The notes under the pieces: model-generated | What the model saw: only the letters and a program-made list of their open reading frames with translations | Databases searched by the model: none | What the model was told of the DNA's origin: nothing | Source: Symbiodinium natans | Lineage: Eukaryota; Sar; Dinophyceae; Suessiales; Symbiodiniaceae | DNA: 64,000 bases | Assembly: GCA_905221605.1 (NCBI GenBank) | Contig: CAJNDS010002712.1 | Span: 1-64,000 of the forward strand | Direction: 5' to 3' | Program-made: the position numbers and the translations under genes | Shown: one piece after another, positions 45,210 through 57,107 of the stretch | Layout: each line of letters opens with the position of its first letter | How positions within the stretch are numbered: position 1 is the stretch's first letter

Positions 45210-46830
45210 TAGATGGCAGCGTGTCGCAGCTTCCCGCCTGAATTAGGGTGGCCATTGCCCGCGCAAGTGCTGGTGGCACCTGGCAGCTATCGTGACGTGC
45301 GAATGTGGAAGGCAACTAAACAAGTAGTCTTTTCACCATGCAAATGGCAAGAGGCTACAGCGTGGCTGAGCAAATCAGACCATCCTTCAAGGCTCGCATG
45401 AACCCGCCTGTGCATCGGACAGAAACCGAGAGGGACTGGACCTGCCAGTGTTCTTTGAAGTTGTGTGGCTGAAGTCGCTGCCGGCGTACTGCATGCAGCA
45501 TGCTGTCTGATGCCGCAGGACAAAAAAAGCAGTTCATGCTTTTGTGGTCTCCAGTCTGGCTGCTCCTCTGCCAAGAAATACATGGAGTTTGCAGCCAAGC
45601 CCACTCCAGACGGCGCGCGCATCAACCTTCGCGTCGGAATCTTCTCATCTACTGGGGCACGGGCACTTTGGTCAGGATCACGCCGGTCAAGGTGACGATG
45701 TGGACCTGAAAAGCATTGTGGGGCAGTGTGTGGGGCTGATGAGAATTTGTCGTGATTTGTTGTCTGATCGATTCCGGGCCCCTTGCAGTTGTAGTTGTCG
45801 TAGTCGTGCCTTTAGGCCAACACTTGACATGCAGCACTGGCCAGGAGATGCCACGCAGAGCCCATGCACAAAAGACACTTCCGGGCACTTGCTGCCCAGG
45901 CACTCAGGGTCGAAAGAGTGGCTGTGGAGGTTGTCGTGGAGCTTGTCGAGGTGTTTGTCGTGTAGGTCGCCGTTGTATTCCTGGAGGAACTGAGTTGAAC
46001 TCGTGACTTCTGACCCGCTGCAAGAAGATCTTATACTTGCCATGCAAGGCACGGCCATTACGAGCACTGCACCAGCCGACTCCAACCTTGACTTGCAAAA
46101 TTACATCGGGTCCTGTCCATGGTCGGGCTCGTTGAGAATGTTGATGTGCTGCTTGCCTAAGTAGAAGCAGCACAGCATGACAGCATGTGATTGGTCTGTA
46201 CATAAAGAGATGCGACCGCTGGGAGTGTGGCAGACGTGGCAGTGTGTGAGCTGGTTGTTGTTGTGTTTGTGGCAGACGTCGCCTCGTGAAGGCCAGAGTC
46301 TGAATACACAGCTCCCTTATCAACGATGCCTCGCAGCATAATATGCCCGAAAGAGGAATCTTCAAAGCGATCTGCTCGTGACCGCCATGCTTGTGACTGG
46401 ACAGAAAAAACAGCCAAAGTCTGGGTTTTTCAGCAGCATTTCCATTCTGATTTTGTAGTTTTGTGGAACTGCGTGGCAAAATGGGCCTACTTTGCGACGA
46501 CGCCTTGGAGCCTCTAAGAGAGCATGATTCTTGCAAGCCTCTAAGCCTCTACTGCTGTCTCTGTTATTTTCTGTTCCAACGGCCGATTTGCCTCTTGATT
46601 TTTCAAGCTACTGTGTGAATTGGTGTACATCGTTGTGTCTAGAGTGCGTGATGGAGCTATTGTGGCAAATGCAGCCACATTCACATCACCTTGGAGAGTG
46701 CATCTCCAGAAGAATGCTTGCGCAAACTGGAATTGAACATACTGTGTGAACGACAAAACCTGCCTGTGCACAAATTGAAAGTAACTTGCGGGTGGTATGG
46801 GGGAATCTGACGTGCGGGAACCTGATGTTC
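45210..46830. other. unassigned region, possible exons on either strand
   Basis: Candidate pieces are minus 45,720-45,650 (FQVHIVTLTGVILTKVPVP), minus 46,360-46,190 (SSFGHIMLRGIVDKGAVYSD, then a Thr/Ser-rich stretch) and plus 45,570-45,695 (KKYMEFAAKPTPDGARINLR). A minus heptad-like run DLHDKHLDKLHDNLHSHSF lies at about 45,975-45,915. None can be assigned. Confidence 0.25.
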
Positions 46831-46834
46831 TGCA

Positions 46835-47137
46835 TCAACATGTGAATGCAGCGCATGAGTAATACCCGTCCTCAACCCGGACTGGGTGGTTAGCCAGCAC
46901 GCCAAGCCGATTCAAGCAAGCAAAGAACACATCTGAGGAATGATATCTGGTCAACGAGCTCACTTTTCCGCCTGCCATGTTGTTGAAGTGGAAGTGCTCA
47001 AAGTTGAGGTGGCCTGCAGTTTCCATTCTGATTTCGGTATGGCCAGGGTACATCATATGAGAAGGCAATCGAGATGTACTCCTGGCTTCCAGTGGCTCAA
47101 AAGGACCCGTCGAGAGTTTAAACATATGCTTAGTCAT
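46835..47137 (-). CDS. hypothetical exon
   Basis: The minus strand reads FEHFHFNNMAGGKVSSLTRY, then SSDVFFACLNRLGVLANHPV. It looks coding, with stop at 46,835 in frame, though an earlier splice is equally possible. No domain recognised. Confidence 0.4.
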   Translation of the reverse strand: MTKHMFKLSTGPFEPLEARSTSRLPSHMMYPGHTEIRMETAGHLNFEHFHFNNMAGGKVSSLTRYHSSDVFFACLNRLGVLANHPVRVEDGYYSCAAFTC

Positions 47138-47249
47138 TGAACGTCCTCATCATACATGTTTTGGCGAGCGCCCCGCCTCCCCTCTCGATTACTCATAGGA
47201 CTTCGAAAATCTTACGGCAGCTGATCTGGTGCTCTCACGACTTGGGCGC

Positions 47250-48110
47250 TAGCGCTCACGGAAGTGGCTGAGGATGTCTGAGATTGGGTTGATGTGTATG
47301 CCTCAAGCATCTCAAGACAGCAAGAGGCTGCATGGGGCTGCAATGCTGGCTTTCCTTCTGCCAGGGCTGCGGCAGCATGTGTGGTTGTGCTTGCGGTTGA
47401 AGTTGCAGTTGAAGTTGAAGTTGTGGTTGTGGCCTGAGGCTAACACGGGATGGCTCTCCCAGCCCATTTGGCAGCACATGCAGCACGTGCCGTCCATGCT
47501 CTGTCTTCGCTGAATAGGACACCATATCGCTACCCTCTGACCACGCATTGGGCCGCGCGCGTTTTCTGCCATCGACTCGTTGGGCCTACCTGGTCCGAGA
47601 TTGTCCCGGTGTGAGAGATCGAGTAAATTAATACATGGCTGTATGGCTTCTGTGCACTTGGATGTGCTTTGGAAGGTATCAGGGTCTGATTGAGATGAAG
47701 TCCATAACAGTAGGTACATTATGGTACATCTCACAGTCTACGTATGTATTCTGCAAAGGTACGCTGCACTGGGCGAAAATGATCCTTGTATGACTTGTGA
47801 ACACCTGGAGTATCAACAGCAGCTATGTTATCGGACGTCTGCTGCTCTCTGTGATCTGAGTCGGATGCCAAATCCATCAGAGATATCGCTGCCTGCAACT
47901 GATCTTGCGCTGGTTCGTAGGCGGCTTAGTAGGGAATGAATGCCCATTCCCTGTACCGAAATGATTCTGACGTGCATTTTGGTGGCAGACCCTGACCATC
48001 TCTGAAGCCTCAATCCTCAACTTGAAAACTCTACTAAGCCATAATTAAGCCATTGTTCTTTTCCGTGCAAGGCAGAAGGTTTCAGCTTGCAGGTTCGCCT
48101 ATCAGCCTAT
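47250..48110. other. no gene recognised; GTTGAAGTTG simple repeat
   Basis: TTGAAGTTGCAGTTGAAGTT units at about 47,396-47,430 give Asn/Phe or Gln/Leu repeats in translation. A perfect hairpin AGGGAATG-AATGCC-CATTCCCT lies at 47,931-47,952. A plus frame at 47,721-47,939 (with YRTSAALCDLSRMPNPSEIS) is of unclear status. Confidence 0.35.
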
Positions 48111-48289
48111 TCAACCTTCAATCTGAGAACCCCCAGTTCCAAACCCAATATTTACCAGCCCCCAAGGAACCTTCCAGGAAAAGTAAAGTTTCAACATTCT
48201 ACAAATAGTTCTGATAAACAGCTGAATGGGTGGGTTGTTGGGTAATTTGGGGTGCGGTAGGGCAAGGGGCAGGTCAAGCGGTAGGGTGC

Positions 48290-48505
48290 ATTTCCGAATG
48301 TGGTGTCTCCCACGGGTCAATCGCGCCTTCGAGGTCAGACGCTTCCACTGAGGCAAAAGCTGTGGCGACCTGAGCCCCTCGAGCCCTTGAGTTGGCCCCG
48401 ATTGTACAAGGTCTTCACTTTGTGCGACTGAGTACCGAACACAATCGACATATGGCATCAGCACAACGAGGACCTGAAAGACAGCACAGAATTGTGCAGA
48501 GGCGG
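48290..48505 (-). CDS. hypothetical exon
   Basis: The minus strand reads FCAVFQVLVVLMPYVDCVRY, then SVAQSEDLVQSGPTQGLEGL and PQWKRLTSKARLTRGRHHIR. A TTTCAG acceptor stands before VLVVLM. It looks coding; no family recognised. Confidence 0.4.
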
Positions 48506-48559
48506 CCTGTGAGTGCAAATGAGTGCAAACAATGGCAAGCACCCCGGGTAGCTTAAGAG

Positions 48560-49600
48560 CTCAGCCCAACAACGCATGCGCCGCGGCGTCCCAGGCCTTG
48601 TGTGGCATCTCATGCAGAAGGGCTAAATCCGCCTAAAGAAATATGTGGCCTGCCGGGCTAGGATGCTAGGCACACAGTGTGCGCTGTTCGATAAGCAAGG
48701 GGTGAGCAGCTCCTGCTCGGGTCTGTTTTAACTCCTGCTTCCGAACTCGGAGTACGTCAAGGTGTAGTGTTGCGCGGCAGCCTCCTTGCGCGTTTGCGAC
48801 ACGAAGCTGCCAGCAGGGAAGCGCTACATAACTGCATAGCGGCTGACACACACACACACAGCTGCTTGCGAGGCAGTCCTCCGCATCAAAGAGAGCTGCT
48901 CCAAATGCGACGGCTTCGACGGCAAGCCTACGGATGTTGCCCCGTAAGCCGGGCAAGAATATGTAATATGGCAATGGCATGTATGTGTGTACATATATAC
49001 TCATAAGAAAGTCACAGTCGCTCGCGCAAATATGCCCGCCTAAATATGTTTTGTGGACATGTATAAAAGTCCAGCAGAAAAATGCTAGTTCATCATCAAC
49101 ATACACAGAACATTCTGATTTCGTAGGCACAATGAAGCAGCAACCAACACTGCACCCCCACCAGGTGGAGGAGAGGTGGAAGTGTTTTGTGGATAAATTG
49201 TCGTCATGTGGAGGTGGAAACCTACGACAGCACCACCTCGATATCACCACGACCTCGTGGTGTGGCCCTCCACCGCTGTCAATTGTAAACCCTTTTGCTT
49301 CGCTGTGCGAGGCCTGGCGCGGCCTTCGGGGGAGAGCTGCAGTGGCAAGATGTCGCCAGAGGCGACCCCACGGAGTAGCTCCGAGGCTTTGCCAAAAAGG
49401 GCGGTGGCACGGACCTCCGCAGGGAATTTCTGGGGGATGTTTGGCTTGTTGGAACAGCATTCAGACATCCAGCACGATGTGGGGCTCTCCTTACTTCGTA
49501 TCCATCCGCCTCAAACGCTTGAAGTCTCAGAACTCCTCCATATCCGGCGAAGGCTTGGGCTTGGACTTTATAGAAACCACTATCATCCAAGAAACTTAAG
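48560..49600. other. ambiguous open frames on both strands
   Basis: A 264-codon minus frame (49,460-48,666) and a 206-codon plus frame (48,979-49,599) overlap. Both include unlikely Cys/His/Tyr-rich stretches. A minus piece at about 49,440-49,270 (AEVRATALFGKASELLRGVA) is the most coding-like and may belong to the 3' end of the DUF760-like gene. A CA microsatellite is at 48,847-48,862. Confidence 0.3.
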
Positions 49601-49601
49601 C

Positions 49602-50726
49602 TTAAATATCACTCAATGCGGTCACCCAAGTAAATTGGGATGCAGCGACGTCGATGGCTGAAGAAGCTTCGCGGCTGGCAGCACGCACGAGCTCCACCTG
49701 AGGCAACATGACACCAGCCTTTAGGGTCAAGGTGTCTAATGCGGGTTTCTCGGTTTCGCGGTTCAGGTGCGAGTGAACATCAGACTCAACCTGCCGTAGC
49801 TGCAAGGTCAATGCCACCCAACCATACAGCTCCTGAACTCACCACGTGAATCAGTTGGTACAGCATGTGCAGCATGAGTCTTTCCCTTGCCTGCTGCTGT
49901 GCTGTCATTTCAGCCAGGTACACCTCGAGAGTCCCGACCGGCCCCGTCCTAAGAAGCAGAAGGCACGGTCTCACGATCGAGATCTCTGCACTATGTTATC
50001 CTGCTGTTGGTTGGCCACTCTCGCCCTCGCACACTGGAGATTCGAGTGGTCTTGCTTGAGAACATGTGAAGCCGATGCAGGGGTCACAGAATGTCACAGT
50101 CACGGTCAAAAGCAGCCTGGCCACATGATGGACTCCAGCCGCAGCCGCTGCTTGGCCCGGCGCAGGAAGTATCCAAAGCGCACGGCGGCCGCAAACTGCT
50201 GGCGCGTCACCAGGCGATCCAAGGCCTGTGGCATGTCCGAGCCATCTTGGAGCATGTCCTCCACGGCACCAGTGGCGTGCTTTGCAGACTGCGTGAACTC
50301 TTCCAGCGGTGCCTGGCCAGCGACCTGCTGAAAGTCACGCAAGTAGAGCTCGGACTGCCAAAATGCCCGACAAACTGGCCCAGGAAACTGCTTGTCCGAA
50401 AGAAACTCCACCACATAGGGGACCTCGTCCTTCAGCAAGGCAGCTAAGGCATCATCAACGCCATCCGAGGTTTCCGAGCTCGCGCTGTCCAGCCCCTCTT
50501 GAGCTGGGCGGAACCAACTTGTCAACATATCCAAGGCATCCTTGGTGAGGAGGCGCCCGGCCTCGTGAGTGCGGTGACTAGCACTCGCCGTTGTCCACTT
50601 TCTTTTGGGCTTGCCAGACAGACTTGCTTCGTGCGCTGCATCATTCTGCCATGTATTACCTGCTCTAAACCACAACGCGCTGTTTGCAAACCTCGGGTTT
50701 ACTTCGGTTTGCATGCGCCGGAACAA
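49602..50726 (-). CDS. DUF760-like protein, probably plastid-targeted, at least three exons
   Basis: DUF760 is a helical domain of unknown function found in plastid proteins of plants and algae. The large exon (about 50,570-50,128) reads LLTKDALDMLTSWFRPAQEG, LAALLKDEVPYVVEFLSDKQ, LEEFTQSAKHATGAVEDMLQ and ends RFGYFLRRAKQRLRLESIM, matching the family's closing signature of a GYFLR helix followed by an arginine-rich amphipathic helix. Next come GTLEVYLAEMTAQQQARERL (about 49,940-49,830) and LQLRQVESDVHSHLNRETEK with PQVELVRAASREASSAIDVA (about 49,810-49,620). A 5' exon may lie at 51,150-51,010 (WDALQQSEALFGEAGSTFRL). No transit peptide was seen. The family call rests on motif pattern only. Confidence 0.6.
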
Positions 50727-51204
50727 GCTTCATGTCTTGCACTTTTATCAGGCATCTACAGCGCGCAGAAAGCATGCTGGACATATCCGGCAAAACAAAA
50801 ACTTCTCGAAGCCCCCCCCGAGCGTTCAACACGATGAGCCTCCTACTCCTACCTCATCAGATTTCGCCCCAGAGGGGGAGCTTCAACCCAAGTAACAATG
50901 ATAAATGCTAAAACTTAAATATGTGGGGGTTGTTTACCGGTTGTCTGGGTGAAGTGAGCAGAGTTAGAATTCCCCTCCCTGACACAATTGCTGTTTCTAA
51001 TCGTTTATGTAGGGTTGGGATGGTTTGGGGAGTGAAGATTCGAAGAGGCTTCCACTTGCCACTTCGAACTCTGTGTCTGCGCCTCCTCGAGACGAAAGGT
51101 GCTACCGGCTTCTCCGAAGAGAGCCTCGGACTGCTGCAGGGCATCCCAGGGCGAGTCCTTCCTCGGGGCGTGTGAAACACGGGAGCGTCGCATTTTTTAT
51201 GCAC

Positions 51205-52080
51205 ATATGATCAATGAAAGTGTCCGAAGGTTATGGGTCAGGGGTTGCTTTGTGATCTGCAGGGCCCCCCAAGGCCCTGCGATGCCCTGCATGTGCGTTG
51301 TCTTTGTCCGCCACGCACGTCTCTGGCTAAGGCTGTGACTCTTCTCCAGAAGCACGGGCTGTTGAGCGTACCTAGGATCGCTACGAGCACCACCCCTCTC
51401 ACGCAAAGACAGGGTTGGGAAGAACATGTCAAGAACTTGCTGCAACTTTGCTGCCCGGAGCTTGGGCTGCTTTGGCCACACTGGGCTGACCCAAGCCTTT
51501 GCTGCTCAATGATGTTGAGACAGACCGGCATCGACCGGCAACACGCCACGACTTGGATCTTGGAAGAGAATCATATACTGTATACTGTGGGTTTAATGGC
51601 ATGGAGCCAGCTCTGCTCAGTAGTCGAATCTGAATCGAGCTTGCTGTGCCAACTGCCAAGGCTACTATCACCCTTAGGGCAGGAGGCTCGAACGCTCAGC
51701 AGAACACATGCTGCAGCGGCTGAGCGCAAGCCGGCGCGCAAATGCGTCCGGCGATTGCAGCGAGCCATTCTGCGTGCTTCGTTTCATGCGCGTGTCTCCA
51801 ATGCTGCAAACGATGCTGCATGTTGGAGGCACTGGTATGACATACTGCTTGTTGTGCAAATCTGTCTCGGACGATGTGACGGCTCGGAGCTAGCAGAAAA
51901 GTGCTGCAGTACCTTCTAATGACACCTTTTGAAAGTAGCGCTTCTGCTGCGCTGCAAAGCGTGTGTGTGTGTGTTCGGCTTGACTTGTAAAGCTGAAGAG
52001 AAACATCACGCAGAACCTTGTGTTGCCCAATCTTGCAGTTGTAAGGGCAACGACAACGACCTACATCAGATCAACAGCCC
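51205..52080. other. no gene recognised
   Basis: A 228-codon plus frame at 51,233-51,919 is rich in Cys, Leu and His without any domain and runs against the gene direction; I treat it as chance. A GT microsatellite lies at 51,961-51,974. Confidence 0.35.
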
Positions 52081-52082
52081 TG

Positions 52083-52515
52083 TCAAGGAGCCTGGCCGCT
52101 GCCCCTATCCCTTGAGTCCCTCGAGCCCCTGGGATCCAGACCACCTTGGGTGGCTCCGACGCTCGGCGCAGCTTTTGAACGAAGCGGCGGCGGCAAATCA
52201 ATACATCCATGAACATCGCATGCTCCAAGCAGGTCTATAATATGTAGATGTGCTTCTTGAAGTTTCCTAGCAAGCTCTGCCTCATTCTGCCTCTGAGGCA
52301 TGCCGAGGGCCGCGCCATCTGAGACACAATGTCTCCCAGACGATGTAGCAGCGAGAACGCGCGAGCGCGCAGAAACTGCAGCCAGGCTTGCAGTCGGATG
52401 GTCAGTGAGGAAACGCAGACCAAGCCAACCTTTGATTCACCACTCATGACATGGGTGATGTATCTTCGCAGCATTACACGCACCTCAGCAATCCCCGGCG
52501 GTCTTTCGAGCTTGC
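52083..52515 (-). CDS. hypothetical protein, two or three exons
   Basis: The minus strand reads PPGIAEVRVMLRRYITHVMS (about 52,497-52,440), then RARAFSLLHRLGDIVSQMAR (about 52,375-52,315) and, after a frame change, RQNEAELARKLQEAHLHIID followed by LLGACDVHGCIDLPPP (about 52,295-52,190). Long regular helices support coding. Family unknown. Confidence 0.5.
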
Positions 52516-52924
52516 ATGCTTGTGCGTGCAACAAAACTGTTCACATTTGTTTTTGAAGGGATTCTCTTCTTCGGACTTGTCTCTCTGGCCTCTGGCGCGT
52601 TCCGGTCAGCGCAAAGCCGGGCAGCCAGTCCTAAAGCGCTTGGAACCTGGCAAATCTTCGATTCGCTTTGCTTAGCTGGAGGGGCAGGCCGAGGCCAACG
52701 AAAACCAGCTCAAGCGCACCGCTCGCTGAAGGCGAGAGACTCAAGCCATGACCGAAACTCGAAAATGGATTAGACCCTACAAAGCCCCCAGGCCATGAAG
52801 CCTGAAACGACCTAAGCGCAATTGACTGCGAACCAGTTCAAAAATCATTGCAGGGCTGCTCTGATGGGCGCGAAGTTTAAGCTTCCACCCACCAAGCCAC
52901 ATTGATAGTACCAATATTGACCAC

Positions 52925-53015
52925 TTACCCCCCCCCCCTGTCCCCTCCATCCTCCCCAAGGGCAGATTCCCTCGAAACAGTCAATCTCGACCTCCCCACC
53001 CCCCCCCCCCCCACA
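52925..53015. repeat. poly-C runs
   Basis: C-runs at 52,929-52,938 and 53,000-53,013 give proline or glycine artefact frames. Confidence 0.85.
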
Positions 53016-53169
53016 ACCCCCACACCCAAAAGCCGGCAAAGGCCATGAACCGTTCAATGTCGCCTCCTATGATAAAATCCATAACTGGCATCTTTCCGGA
53101 CCTTGTTCTGCACCTGCTAAAAAAACTCAAGCCGCTCCGCTTTCAGGACGTCTCAAACCGACAGCAAAA

Positions 53170-53310
53170 CATTGTCATGAAGATTCAAGGCGGATTGGGT
53201 CAACATCCCTGGCTGACTCCATTGGCCTTCTCAAATGCATCGAGAGCCTCAAGTATGCCCGGGGCGCCAGAGGGCCCAACTCGCTCCGCTGTAGCGACTT
53301 CACTGTCGCC
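53170..53310 (-). CDS. hypothetical exon, strand uncertain
   Basis: The minus strand reads SEVATAERVGPSGAPGILEA followed by LDAFEKANGVSQ, with AG acceptor-like bases before it. The plus strand of the same bases is also open and coding-like (SIGLLKCIESLKYARGARGP onward to about 53,520). Minus is favoured only because neighbouring genes are on minus. Confidence 0.3.
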
Positions 53311-53811
53311 TCACAACTGCAAGATTATTCAAAGCAAGCTGTTGCAGCAACGGTTGTGGCCAGCTGCAACATCTTCTGGAAAAAAACTCTGGCTTTCGCT
53401 GCTTCCCGACTTCATGGTGCGTCTGTGCCCTTCAGCATTGGGTCCAGTGGGGGCTCTTATTGCAGGCACCGAGTTTGGAAGACGACGTCAAGCAGAAACC
53501 ATCTGCGAATGTCCTCTGCTGCATGATGTTCCGAACTTTTCTGTGCCTGAGTGTGCCTGAAGATACCTGAAGGATATTTTACAGCCATGACCTGACGGTT
53601 GCACGAACCTTGGATCAAAGCGGTCATTTTAAGGTGCGCCTCGGCCACTGCGATGCTAAAAATGAACAAGCCAACCTGGCACTGAGGTATTTCTACCCAC
53701 TCTCTTAGTGGTCTTAGTCTCTTGGAACAAGGCTTGGCAACTGAATGGATGCATCCGAAGCGACTGATCTGAACATGATATATTATACTGTTCTAGCGGC
53801 ACGCCAGGATG

Positions 53812-54150
53812 TCATCGAGCTGATTCCACCTCTGTTAGCTTCCAGGCAGCGGCGTCACCTGACACTTGATGCTGCAGCGTCGTGACACATGCGGCTTTAA
53901 ACATGCGGGCCTTCCAAGTATACGGCCGGTCGCGTACATCGCCCTTTATGTATGACGGCAAGGCCTGAGCTGCGCCCACTTTCACCGCGCTCCAACCTTG
54001 TCTGTGAGCAGAAAGGCCGGCTGCAAGGAACCCTTTCATTGTATGGAGGTGGTGGTGAGGGGGGTCCAACATTACTCCTCGTCCTACGTCCTCCTGCTCC
54101 TGATTGACATTTTCCTGCTGGGGCGGCTCCAATTTTCGCCTGGGCATCAT
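53812..54150 (-). CDS. hypothetical exon
   Basis: A 112-codon frame reads PQQENVNQEQEDVGRGVMLD, then GWSAVKVGAAQALPSYIKGD and RMFKAACVTTLQHQVSGDAA. It looks coding in its second half. Unknown family. Confidence 0.4.
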   Translation of the reverse strand: MMPRRKLEPPQQENVNQEQEDVGRGVMLDPPHHHLHTMKGFLAAGLSAHRQGWSAVKVGAAQALPSYIKGDVRDRPYTWKARMFKAACVTTLQHQVSGDAAAWKLTEVESAR

Positions 54151-54259
54151 TCTTTCTACATCACACGTGGAGGTAATGCTCTAAGTTGATTGCAGTAGCT
54201 CATAGCATGCGTGGGCTCAAGTCCCAAAAGCTTCCTCCTGATTCTCAACATCAACACAT

Positions 54260-54815
54260 TCTCAGCATATTTCAAAAGCATTTTGAAGTGTTTTTATGAG
54301 AGAGGTTGTGGACCAGGAAGCGTCCAAACATCCATCCCTACCAGATGTCGTGTGCTCCCCGGATGGTGAGCGGTTGTGCCGACTCCTACGCTCCTCTAGT
54401 GCCCGGGCTCCTCTCCTCGATTGTGCAGGTACAAGGAAGAACTCAACAAGGCATGCATGATGTGACAAGCACCTCATCACATCCAATGTGAACAAACACA
54501 CAGAAACATCGCCATCCCGGCCTTCCGGGCATGCGAAGACGCTGGACAAGTCGATCAAGGCCCCGACAAGTCCGTGGCGAGCGCCGCCACGGCGCGAGAG
54601 CCTTCGCGCCTCTTGTCAGCGGATTTGACAAAATGGCTTGCGCTGCCCATAGCAGCCGCATGCACAAAGAATGTTCCGGAAGAAAGGACATTCGGAGTTG
54701 GGCTCCCCGCTTGAAGGTCTCCAGCATCCCTGCCACCAGCCCTTCACCAGACATTCGAATAGTGCATCCCCTGCCAGGGCAGTTCAATCTGCAGGCACAA
54801 ATCCTGAACCCCACA
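54260..54815 (-). CDS. hypothetical exons
   Basis: The minus strand reads MSGEGLVAGMLETFKRGAQL, then MRLLWAAQAILSNPLTRGAK and RTCRGLDRLVQRLRMPG, followed in another frame by DLSSVFACPEGRDGD. Arginine-rich helices suggest coding. Not assignable. Confidence 0.35.
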
Positions 54816-55085
54816 GCCGAAATCCAAAAAAAAACTCAAAGACTCAAAGCTTAAATTCAATCCCTCTTACAAAACCATGCCTCAGAAAGCCTCAGCTCAC
54901 TTGCGCACTAGCAGCAACCCGCCTTGCCACCAAACAAATGACATGACCATAGGATACACTCGGCAACCTCCAATCATGCTCGATCAAGGGAGTGCCTGCA
55001 GTGTTCATCTTCTTCCTGCCACCGGGTTTGTCTTGTCTGAAGCTAGCTTGCGCAAAGCCGCAAAACGCCTCTCGTTTCAAACTCT

Positions 55086-55310
55086 TTATTCAGGATGCAG
55101 GTGTCTCCTGCACCAGGAACTCGTTTGGGTCAGCTCGCCATGAGGCTGCCTTGTCGATTTGAGCTGAGCCATATTGCGGGTGTCTGTCAGCTTTTGCACA
55201 GTCTCCCCGTCCAATCCTAGGGAGCCCTGGCCTGGTTCTCCGTGATTCGCATGAAAGGCACCAGGAGCTGCGGCAGAAAGGAAGCTAAAGAATCCCGCAA
55301 TAAGCTTCAA
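55086..55310 (-). CDS. hypothetical exon
   Basis: The minus strand reads GFFSFLSAAAPGAFHANHGE, then SLGLDGETVQKLTDTRNMAQ. The start MKLIAGFFSFLSAAAPGAFH resembles a signal peptide, but the exon may begin elsewhere. Unknown family. Confidence 0.4.
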   Translation of the reverse strand: MKLIAGFFSFLSAAAPGAFHANHGEPGQGSLGLDGETVQKLTDTRNMAQLKSTRQPHGELTQTSSWCRRHLHPE

Positions 55311-55344
55311 CGTTGCTACGGCTCAGGGTTACGAGCCATACGAG

Positions 55345-55880
55345 CCTCAAACCTTCCCTCCCAAGCCTCCGTGAATCCTTGCACGCAAAGTGTCCACAAG
55401 CCCCGCTACGTACTGTCTACAACAGCCGAGAGCACTTTGGTGCGTTACGGCGCGTTTCGTCTCGGAAGGGAAGTGTTGCATCGGGGACGGCAGGGGAGAA
55501 ATCTGTGATCTGGTTTGAAGGTGTTGGTCTCTCGTGCGAAATGGACCTTTGTTTGTTCCCAGCAAAGCAGAAGCCCTTAGAAGCAGCCCTCATAATGAAT
55601 ACGAAGAAGCCAGCTTTCAACACACGATCTAACCCAAAGTCTTTGCTTCGGTGTCACGTTGCTAAAGCGAAAAGCTCCGACAGATGCCCCTCAGACACCG
55701 CAATGGAAACTGGATGCCCAGACTGTGCCTGAAGCAAGTTCTTCACCCGATTCTTCAGAAGGGACTTCAGCTTGGCTCGGACTGCCATAGCCTCCCAAGG
55801 CCATCTAAACAGGGACCAGGATCCGGCTGACAGTCAGTGTCGATGGCAAGGCCGCAGTGCTTGCAGTTGATCAGCATTTG
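55345..55880. other. no gene recognised
   Basis: A 139-codon plus frame (55,313-55,732) and two overlapping minus frames (55,623-55,417 and 55,565-55,347) are all of doubtful coding quality. Confidence 0.35.
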
Positions 55881-56246
55881 GGGGTTACGAAAATTGGGGA
55901 CCCCGAATATAGTCCCCAAATAGGACCCCAACAGCTGTCAGCGAGAGCGATCATATCTGCAATCTTGTGCGAGTTCTGTTCTCATAGATATTGCGCGGTG
56001 AAAGAGGTCCAGAATCTTGTTATCTTGTGCTAGTTCAGTGCTCACGGCAACTTGTGAGGTGAAATGTCAGACGGGTCAGATGTCTTAGACAATGGGCGAC
56101 CCGGGCAAATGGGCTTAACCCCCGCCATGGCTTGCTGCCCCCGGCCCCAGGCGGCGCGCTACTTGCTAGAGTTTGACGCATCTTTCCAACGCGACCTCGC
56201 GGGGATCCTGGCCAAATCTCGACCATCTCGTCGAAAAGTGCGGCCG

Positions 56247-56723
56247 TCACCAGCTCGTCATCGAGGCAATCGGCACCGATTGCTCACGCATTTCACTCCT
56301 GTGGGGCACTTTGGCCCTGATCACGATGCTGCCCTCGTCTTTGCCAAGCCTCAAGGCAGGGCGCAAAGGAGCTCCGCCGTAGGACCCCGGCCTCCAAGTC
56401 ACGACCACGAAGATCAGAACCTCTCTGCACAGATCCTGGTTCTCCACGTTGAGCTGCAAGAGGTCCTCCTTGCTCATAAATAAAGTCTGCACCACGCAGT
56501 CCACCGGGACCAAGTTCATGTCGACGAGCCGGTCTACCTGCGGAAGCAGGACTTTGCCCACTTGTGCCGCTGGAGGTGCTGATGATCTCTGTTCCGCTGC
56601 AGATGCTGTTCGTACAGTGCACCGTGCTTCATGATAACGGCGCACCACGCCAAAGCCGTTCAACTTGAACAGGCCAAGGCTTCGGCCGCAGTGGCGGCAG
56701 AAGGCCCTCTCGCAGCGCCTCAT
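56247..56723 (-). CDS. tandem-array protein, unit 1 (158 aa), C2HC-like motif
   Basis: The frame begins MRRCERAFCRHCGRSLGLFK. Residues Cys4, Cys9, Cys12, His31 and Cys35 give C-x2-C ... H-x3-C, like a C2HC zinc finger but with 18 residues where about 12 is usual. The middle reads LPQVDRLVDMNLVPVD and MSKEDLLQLNVENQDLCREV, a regular helix. A further minus frame (56,250-56,035, with LFDEMVEIWPGSPRGR) follows after a frame change and may be the next exon. Function unknown. Confidence 0.5.
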   Translation of the reverse strand: MRRCERAFCRHCGRSLGLFKLNGFGVVRRYHEARCTVRTASAAEQRSSAPPAAQVGKVLLPQVDRLVDMNLVPVDCVVQTLFMSKEDLLQLNVENQDLCREVLIFVVVTWRPGSYGGAPLRPALRLGKDEGSIVIRAKVPHRSEMREQSVPIASMTSW

Positions 56724-57107
56724 GGCTGATGATGCTGCCTGATGCTTAACAACTTGAACCGATTGCTCGACGAGCAGTGCATGCTACGCAGGGTGTGCGC
56801 CACCTTCGACAGACCACTCAAGCATTACCAAGACTGCCTTCTACAGTGCTTTCAGCTGTCAGCAAGAGCGATCATATCTGCAGTCTTGCGCTAGTTCAGT
56901 GCTCACGGCAATCTGTGAGGTGAAATGTCAGACGGGTCAGATGTCTGAGACAACGGGCGACCCGGGCAAATGGGCTTAACCCCCGCCATGGCTTGCTGCC
57001 CCCGGCCCCAGGCGGCGCGCTACTTGCTAGAGTTTGACGCATCTTTCCAATGCGACCTCGCGGGGATCCTGGCCAAATCTCGACCATCTCGTCGAAAAGT
57101 GCGGCCG

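Noticed and set aside
51233-51919. 228-codon plus-strand open frame
   Set aside because: Length alone is not persuasive in sequence of this composition; there is no motif, no regular helix pattern and no support from the neighbours.
56064-56483. 139-codon plus-strand frame in each 861-bp unit, starting MSDGSDV
   Set aside because: Unit 2 has a TGA in the same place (about 56,948), and the product has no regular structure, whereas the minus frame is intact in all three units.
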